Of a stretch of 11,194 nucleotides of DNA, positions 7,331 through 11,194 are shown piece by piece. The notes under the pieces were generated by a model that was not told where the DNA came from, did not search any database, and saw only the letters and a list, made by a program, of their open reading frames with translations. The stretch lies in NCBI GenBank assembly GCA_029250385.1, contig JAQXFJ010000184.1, forward strand, positions 1-11,194, in the 5' to 3' direction. Position numbers and translations under genes: made by a program. Each line of letters starts with the position of its first letter. Within the stretch, counting starts at the first letter, position 1. The DNA is from Candidatus Poseidoniaceae archaeon. GTDB taxonomy: Archaea > Thermoplasmatota > Poseidoniia > Poseidoniales > Poseidoniaceae.

Positions 7331-8842
7331 GTGAGCGCAGGAGTTTCCAAGGTCAATGTCCCAGTGCAAGACCGCGTAATGCTCCATTTGTTTGAAAACA
7401 ACGAACAAGCCGACAGATACCTTGTTGGACCCGAATTAACCAGGCCAGGCATTGCTGAATCATGTGCTCTCCACCTACCTAATGTTAGCCGTACGATGCG
7501 GGAGTTATTGCGCAAAGAATTAGTTTCAGAGCACACTAGAAATGTCAAAGGTGAAGATCGGCGCCAGAAAACGTGGCAATTAACCGATGAAGGGAGAAAA
7601 TCGGTAAAGTCGACAATTAAACGCCTGTCATCTATCTCTATCGTGATAAGGGATAACTCAGGAGAATTGCTCGAATTAGAGGCATCTGAAGTCCCAAAAC
7701 GTCTAGACGCAAATATATCATTATTGCAAATTTTGATGCATGCGCAACACGAAGGAGTGTTAACTTACGGTGACATAAGATTTGGCGTAATAAGAAAATC
7801 AGAGTCATCAGAAACCAATCCACCCGGCCGCCTAAAAGCACTTACTGGTGCTCATGCAACATATAACAACAAACCACCAAAAACTCGTGTTGTGCATGGA
7901 AGAGAAAGTCAAATCGATGAATTAAATGATTGGTTTGGAGAAAGAAAACCGTGCATGGTGATTCATGGAATTGCGGGTATTGGCAAGTCAACCTTAGTTG
8001 CTCACTGGCTAAATGGTCAATTAGAAGATAATCCGAATTTATCCGTTTGTTGGTATCCTTGCCAACCTTGGGACACACCACTTGGGCTGGCAACCAGTCT
8101 TCTGCACCGCTTTGGCATAGATGAGAAACACGACCCCTACAACTTGATTGAGACCCTCCCACTAAATCCTGGAGGAATCGTTGACGTTGATACTTGGCGA
8201 AGGCGATTACTGGCTTACTTGACAGACGCTAGAACTATTCGAGAGCGTTTTAAATCAGCATCTGGGGGACCCCCTCCATATTGGCTAATCGTACTTGATG
8301 ATGTACATCATATTGAAAGCGAAGCGGCAAAATTACTGGGAGCATTATTGCAAATCTCAAAATCTTCCCCATTACGAATAGTCATGATTTCGCGAACCAG
8401 GCCAGCTGTTTATGATCGAAGAGATGTACACACCAGGGATATAGTGACAGAACATTCATTGCAGGGTCTTTCTAAGCAAGAAATGGAAAAATGGCTTTCC
8501 AAAATAAACATTGATGAAGACTTAGAAGCGGTGTTTGAAAAAACCGGAGGGCATCCGTTAGCATTGGAATTATTCGAATTATACGGTCAATCTTTGCATA
8601 TCGATTGGTTACAATTCCTTGATGATGAGATTTTATTCAAATTACCCGATAATGAAAGACAACTGCTAACTAACCTAGCCAGTCATGATAAGCCGGTAAG
8701 TTGGGAATTGTTGGCTGCTCAATCAGGTTGGTCTGGGCCGCCACCTAAAGACTTGATTTCTCACGGGATTTTGATAGAGATGCCTGATGGTATGTGGCTT
8801 CATGAGGCGCTGAAAGAGCGTTTGCTTAGAGATATCCAATAG
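7331..8842 (+). CDS. STAND-class (NB-ARC-like) ATPase with N-terminal winged helix
   Basis: This 503-residue soluble protein looks like an ATP-dependent switch joined to a DNA-binding domain. Residues about 10-92 form a MarR-like winged helix: a recognition-helix region around LPNVSRTMRELLRKELVSEH and a charged wing ending RRQKTWQLTDEGRK. After a linker, VVHGRESQIDEL (187-198) is the usual entry to a STAND NTPase. Walker A is GIAGIGKST (213-221), Walker B is WLIVLDDVHH (318-327), a sensor-like ISR lies at 353-355, and GGHPLALEL (406-414) is the conserved GxP motif of NB-ARC/STAND proteins. The C-terminal part (about 435-500) resembles the small winged helix that follows the ATPase in this class. 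The protein ends there, without the TPR, LRR or WD40 sensor usual in STAND proteins. A role as a ligand-gated transcription regulator is inferred. The GTG start keeps the winged helix whole. It ends 2 nt from the convergent thioredoxin gene. Confidence 0.82.
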   Translation: MSAGVSKVNVPVQDRVMLHLFENNEQADRYLVGPELTRPGIAESCALHLPNVSRTMRELLRKELVSEHTRNVKGEDRRQKTWQLTDEGRKSVKSTIKRLSSISIVIRDNSGELLELEASEVPKRLDANISLLQILMHAQHEGVLTYGDIRFGVIRKSESSETNPPGRLKALTGAHATYNNKPPKTRVVHGRESQIDELNDWFGERKPCMVIHGIAGIGKSTLVAHWLNGQLEDNPNLSVCWYPCQPWDTPLGLATSLLHRFGIDEKHDPYNLIETLPLNPGGIVDVDTWRRRLLAYLTDARTIRERFKSASGGPPPYWLIVLDDVHHIESEAAKLLGALLQISKSSPLRIVMISRTRPAVYDRRDVHTRDIVTEHSLQGLSKQEMEKWLSKINIDEDLEAVFEKTGGHPLALELFELYGQSLHIDWLQFLDDEILFKLPDNERQLLTNLASHDKPVSWELLAAQSGWSGPPPKDLISHGILIEMPDGMWLHEALKERLLRDIQ

Positions 8843-8844
8843 GA

Positions 8845-9174
8845 TTAGAAATCATCAGCAGACATATGCTGGTCAATCCAGCTTAGTAGTGCTGGCTTTG
8901 GCATTGCACCACTTTGTTTTGACACAACTTTACCGTTATGGTACAAGAATAACGCAGGGATTCCTCTAACTCCGAGTTTTCCAGCGTTAGCAGGATTTGT
9001 ATCGGTATCGACTTTAGCAATCAGTATTTCTCTTTCACTTGCTACTTGTTCTAAGACAGGGGCTATTGCTTTACAAGGTCCGCACCAAGGGGCCCAGAAG
9101 TCTACTAGCACCCATTCACTATCATTCACTGAATTTTCATACTCGGAATCGCTGACTGCCCTTACTTCGCCCAT
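8845..9174 (-). CDS. trxA: Thioredoxin
   Basis: This 109-residue protein is a cytoplasmic thiol-disulfide oxidoreductase that reduces protein disulfides. It has normal thioredoxin length and no signal peptide. The active site is WCGPC (W30-C34), preceded by LVDFWAP with the buried acidic residue D25. The cis-proline lies in RGIPALFLY (P73), the KVDTDTNP strand is present, and the helix LLSWIDQHM closes the fold. The ATG is the natural start and leaves the usual short N-terminal strand. It faces the STAND gene tail-to-tail with a 2-nt gap and diverges from the epimerase gene. A TATA-like GATATAAAC lies about 22 nt upstream. No reductase partner is visible in the window. Confidence 0.95.
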   Translation of the reverse strand: MGEVRAVSDSEYENSVNDSEWVLVDFWAPWCGPCKAIAPVLEQVASEREILIAKVDTDTNPANAGKLGVRGIPALFLYHNGKVVSKQSGAMPKPALLSWIDQHMSADDF

Positions 9175-9287
9175 GGTCTCACTGTGTCTCCGTTTATATC
9201 GAGCATTAAGAGACTTTGTGCTGAATTTTTTACAATCCTAGGCACAATGCTCATGAGAATCCGTTGTTTGGACCAACATGTTCTGCT
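9175..9287. promoter_or_regulatory. Head-to-head promoter gap between thioredoxin and epimerase genes
   Basis: These 113 bp separate the two divergent genes. On the thioredoxin side a TATA-like element is visible (9191-9200). On the epimerase side a T-rich AATTTTTTACAATCC at about 9224-9238 might serve as a promoter element, about 50-60 nt before the ATG. No RNA gene is visible. Confidence 0.4.
9191..9200 (-). promoter_or_regulatory. TATA-box-like element for thioredoxin gene
   Basis: The minus strand reads GATATAAACG, close to an archaeal TATA box. Its centre is about 22 nt upstream of the thioredoxin ATG, which fits a very short leader or leaderless transcript. No good Shine-Dalgarno stands between it and the ATG, which agrees with a leaderless mRNA. 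Confidence 0.4.
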
Positions 9288-9962
9288 ATGATAATTGCAC
9301 CAAGTATCCTTACCGCTGACCTATCAAATCTAGCAGTATCATGTCAAGAAGCAGTCGATGCGGGTATAAGTGTACTTCATTTAGACGTGATGGACGGAAA
9401 TTTTGTCCCAAACATGACTTTCGGCCCACCCGTAATTAAATCTCTTCGTGACGCACTTGGTGACGAAATACACTTTGATGCCCATCTTATGATCAGCAAT
9501 GCAGAGGAATGTTACATGGACTATATCAATGCAGGATGTAACCACATATCAGTCCACATAGAAGCGACAACTCATCTGCACAGGTTGATAACGGCAATTA
9601 GAGACGCCGGCGCTACTGCTGGTGTCGTGCTAAATCCTGCTACTTCAATCGAAACAATAAGAGAAATTCTTCCAGACCTCGATCTTGTTTTGATAATGAG
9701 CGTTAATCCAGGCTTTGGCGGCCAATCATTCATAGCTTCGGTTGAGGGTAAAATTAGACGACTCAAGTCAATGATTGACCAACAAGTTGCTAACGGTGGC
9801 AGGCCGGTACAGATACAGATAGATGGCGGGATAAAAGCCCACAACATTGCTATGGTTGCCGAATGGGGTGTTGAAAATTGCGTGGTTGGTTCTGGTTTAT
9901 TCAACAAGCAGGGTTCAGTAAAAGAAAACCTCCAAGTCCTAAAAACAGCCCTTGAAGTATAA
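9288..9962 (+). CDS. rpe: Ribulose-phosphate 3-epimerase
   Basis: This enzyme interconverts D-ribulose 5-phosphate and D-xylulose 5-phosphate in the non-oxidative pentose phosphate route, in the cytoplasm. The (beta/alpha)8 family hallmarks are complete: APSILTADLSNL at the start (S6), LHLDVMDGNFVPNMTFGP (H31 and D33 as metal/catalytic residues), FDAHLMI (H66), SVNPGFGGQSFI (phosphate-loop region) and IQIDGGI (D179), followed by VVGSGLF. I chose the ATG at 9288, giving 224 residues, because the family normally begins a few residues before APSIL. An in-frame TTG at 9264 would add eight residues (MFGPTCSA) that match nothing expected. No clear Shine-Dalgarno precedes the ATG. The glycosyltransferase gene starts 18 nt downstream on the same strand, so the two are probably one operon. 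Confidence 0.95.
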   Translation: MIIAPSILTADLSNLAVSCQEAVDAGISVLHLDVMDGNFVPNMTFGPPVIKSLRDALGDEIHFDAHLMISNAEECYMDYINAGCNHISVHIEATTHLHRLITAIRDAGATAGVVLNPATSIETIREILPDLDLVLIMSVNPGFGGQSFIASVEGKIRRLKSMIDQQVANGGRPVQIQIDGGIKAHNIAMVAEWGVENCVVGSGLFNKQGSVKENLQVLKTALEV

Positions 9963-9970
9963 TCCAATGT

Positions 9971-9976
9971 AGGTGG
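9971..9976 (+). promoter_or_regulatory. Ribosome binding site for glycosyltransferase
   Basis: AGGTGG ends 4 nt before the GTG at 9981, between the epimerase stop and the glycosyltransferase start. It supports translation from the GTG within a two-gene transcript. Confidence 0.45.
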
Positions 9977-9980
9977 CAGT

Positions 9981-11063
9981 GTGCGTATCTTAGTAGTGTC
10001 ACTGCTATTTCCTTTGCCAACAAATGTTGCGCGTGGTACATTTGTTAGCGATAATGTCCAATTGTTAGAATCGATGGGGCACGAAATAAAAGTGGTAAAT
10101 CCGTTACCTAGAATGCTGAAGTATCAAGAATCTAGCAGATCAACATTAACCGGAGTATCAAGGGCGCCAAAACAATTCACCCATGGCGATACTCAAGTCA
10201 TAACTCCACGGTTTTGGGGCTTGCCCGGACATCCATACCCATCCATAACAATACGAAGTATGAAGCGGATTGCAAAAAAAGTTGAATCTTGGTTAGGTGA
10301 CTGGTCTCCAGAAATAATCATCTGTCATACCATGTGGCCTGCTGGAGATTTAGCCTCTAAGTTGGCAAAACAGCTAGGAATTCCTTGGGTTGGAATTGTT
10401 CATGGGCATGATTTTGATGTTGGCCTCAAAGACAAAAACACCGCCAATCAAATCATTCGGCTAGTCAATGATTGTGACCATTTAGTTACCGTTTCTTCCC
10501 GGCTTCACAGCATTGCTGAAGATTTGGATAAACCAGCATCATCGGTTATTACTTGTCATACTGCAGTAGAAAATGAATGGTTAACGAAACCCAAAAAGTG
10601 GCAGGGCAGATGGCGCAAAAGCAAACTTGATATTTTATTTCCAGCCGACCCAAGAAGGCGTGAAAAAAATCACTTCTTGGCATTACAAACCGGAGAAGAG
10701 TTAGAAAACCGTGGCTGGGTTGTCGGGATTACTACTCTACGTCAACAACCAAGAACAATTGTTTGGGATAGAATGCTAGTTGCCGATTTGACATTAATCA
10801 CCTCCAAACGGGAATCAGGACCATTGGTCGCTAGGGAGTCTTTGGCTTGCGGCACACCAGTTGTTTCAGTCAATGTGGGAGAGGTGAGTAAATATTTGTC
10901 ACCGACAAGTTTAGTTGAGCAATATGATGCAGTAAAATTAGCCGATGCATGTGAGAATACCTTGCAGACAGATTGGAGTGAAGGATTCAAGATACCAAAC
11001 GAGTTTTCCACTGAGGAAATCAGTAAACGTTGGTCTTCATTACTTGCCAAGCTCTTGGAGTAA
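9981..11063 (+). CDS. GT4-type (GT-B fold) glycosyltransferase
   Basis: This 360-residue enzyme probably transfers a sugar from a nucleotide-sugar donor onto a glycan, lipid or protein at the cytoplasmic face of the membrane. The N-terminal acceptor domain starts MRILVVSLLFPLP, with the usual NVARGTFVSDNVQLLESMGH, and has HTMWPAGDLA (116-125) and VHGHDFDV (140-147). The C-terminal donor domain has ILFPADPRRREKN (218-230), the phosphate-contact region, and the retaining-GT signature E-x7-E at E278 and E286 inside ESGPLVARESLACGTPVV. The layout is like TuaC-type polysaccharide glycosyltransferases. Length is normal. The GTG start is supported by AGGTGG. It follows the epimerase gene by 18 nt. 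Donor and acceptor are unknown; surface polysaccharide or protein N-glycan synthesis is a reasonable inference. Its end probably overlaps a membrane-protein gene on the other strand. Confidence 0.88.
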   Translation: MRILVVSLLFPLPTNVARGTFVSDNVQLLESMGHEIKVVNPLPRMLKYQESSRSTLTGVSRAPKQFTHGDTQVITPRFWGLPGHPYPSITIRSMKRIAKKVESWLGDWSPEIIICHTMWPAGDLASKLAKQLGIPWVGIVHGHDFDVGLKDKNTANQIIRLVNDCDHLVTVSSRLHSIAEDLDKPASSVITCHTAVENEWLTKPKKWQGRWRKSKLDILFPADPRRREKNHFLALQTGEELENRGWVVGITTLRQQPRTIVWDRMLVADLTLITSKRESGPLVARESLACGTPVVSVNVGEVSKYLSPTSLVEQYDAVKLADACENTLQTDWSEGFKIPNEFSTEEISKRWSSLLAKLLE

Positions 11064-11194
11064 ACATAAACAAAGCAATTCCACTCAATGCAAGTATTGA
11101 ATTTGTGGCAAAACCATAACAAGAGATTGCTGCAAGTATAATGGACGCCATAAATTCTATTCTCCTTGGATAGACTAGGTTCCATAGCCTAGCC
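11020..11194 (-). CDS. Membrane protein, C-terminal end only (5' part outside window)
   Basis: On the minus strand a frame is open from the right edge (first full codon at 11193-11191) to a TGA at 11020-11022, giving 57 residues. The tail begins ARLWNLVYPRRIEFM, continues with hydrophobic stretches (SIILAAISCYGFA and SILALSGIALFMF) and ends TPRAWQVMKTNVY. This pattern of a basic loop, one or two membrane helices and a short basic end looks like the C-terminus of an integral membrane protein. It would overlap the glycosyltransferase gene by 44 nt, which fits the tail-to-tail overlaps elsewhere in the window. The family cannot be named from this tail; a glycan flippase or membrane glycosyltransferase would fit the neighbour but is speculation. 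A chance open frame is possible at this length. Confidence 0.45.
   Translation of the reverse strand, partial: ARLWNLVYPRRIEFMASIILAAISCYGFATNSILALSGIALFMFTPRAWQVMKTNVY

Noticed and set aside
7331..8842. Calling the STAND ATPase an anti-phage defence protein
   Set aside because: No effector domain (nuclease, TIR, protease or pore) and no defence neighbours are visible; the flanks are housekeeping and surface genes.
8845..9174. Thioredoxin as the oxidant partner for the disulfide-rich surface proteins
   Set aside because: It has no signal peptide or membrane helix and carries the reducing-type WCGPC site, so it should be cytoplasmic.
9264..9287. Epimerase start at TTG 9264
   Set aside because: The added eight residues match nothing in the family, while the ATG at 9288 places APSIL at the usual distance from the N-terminus.
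10742..11185. A 147-residue minus-strand frame over the glycosyltransferase end
   Set aside because: It lies almost wholly opposite a well-supported gene and shows no domain-like pattern. A different minus-strand frame here (11020-11194) looks more like a real protein end.
11175..11192. CTAGG...CCTAG inverted repeat at the right edge as terminator or attachment site
   Set aside because: The arms are 5 bp, there is no T-run, and the stretch lies inside the probable membrane-protein coding frame.

Overview
The window reads as compact archaeal DNA of modest GC content (roughly 40% by eye). The best guess is an uncultivated marine Thermoplasmatota such as Marine Group II (Ca. Poseidoniales). The grounds are two large signal-peptide-bearing surface proteins of kinds common there: one rich in DxDGDGYGD calcium-binding repeats, and one with an outside sensor, a membrane helix and tandem cytoplasmic winged helices. 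An archaeal-style STAND ATPase with an N-terminal winged helix and a GHMP kinase tail also fit. The assignment rests on protein style only; there is no rRNA or other marker gene.

Layout, left to right: (1) the 3' end of a GHMP-family kinase, + strand, running off the left edge; (2) 520-3003, - strand, a membrane-anchored one-component transcription regulator; (3) 3065-3823, + strand, a metallo-beta-lactamase-fold hydrolase of the glyoxalase II / persulfide dioxygenase group; (4) 3818-7225, - strand, a giant surface protein with a seven-bladed WD40-like propeller, a long calcium-binding repeat stalk, one membrane helix and a cytoplasmic tail; (5) 7331-8842, + strand, a winged-helix STAND ATPase; (6) 8845-9174, - strand, thioredoxin; (7) 9288-9962, + strand, ribulose-phosphate 3-epimerase; (8) 9981-11063, + strand, a GT4-type glycosyltransferase, probably co-transcribed with (7); (9) from the right edge to 11020, - strand, the C-terminus of a membrane protein that overlaps the end of (8).

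The strands alternate almost strictly. All four tail-to-tail junctions are overlapping or nearly so (11-nt overlap, 6-nt overlap, 2-nt gap, probable 44-nt overlap), while the three head-to-head gaps are only 61, 105 and about 113 bp and must hold back-to-back promoters. No gap exceeds 300 bp. I see no tRNA, rRNA, CRISPR array, insertion sequence or broken gene.

No single pathway joins the genes. Two themes stand out: cell-surface sensing or adhesion joined to cytoplasmic signalling (genes 2, 4 and perhaps 5), and sugar or envelope metabolism (genes 7, 8 and perhaps 9). The points most worth a second look are the propeller-plus-stalk protein with its regular cysteine pairs, the sensor/tandem-winged-helix membrane regulator, and the STAND ATPase that lacks the usual C-terminal sensor repeats and lies head-to-head with the propeller gene.
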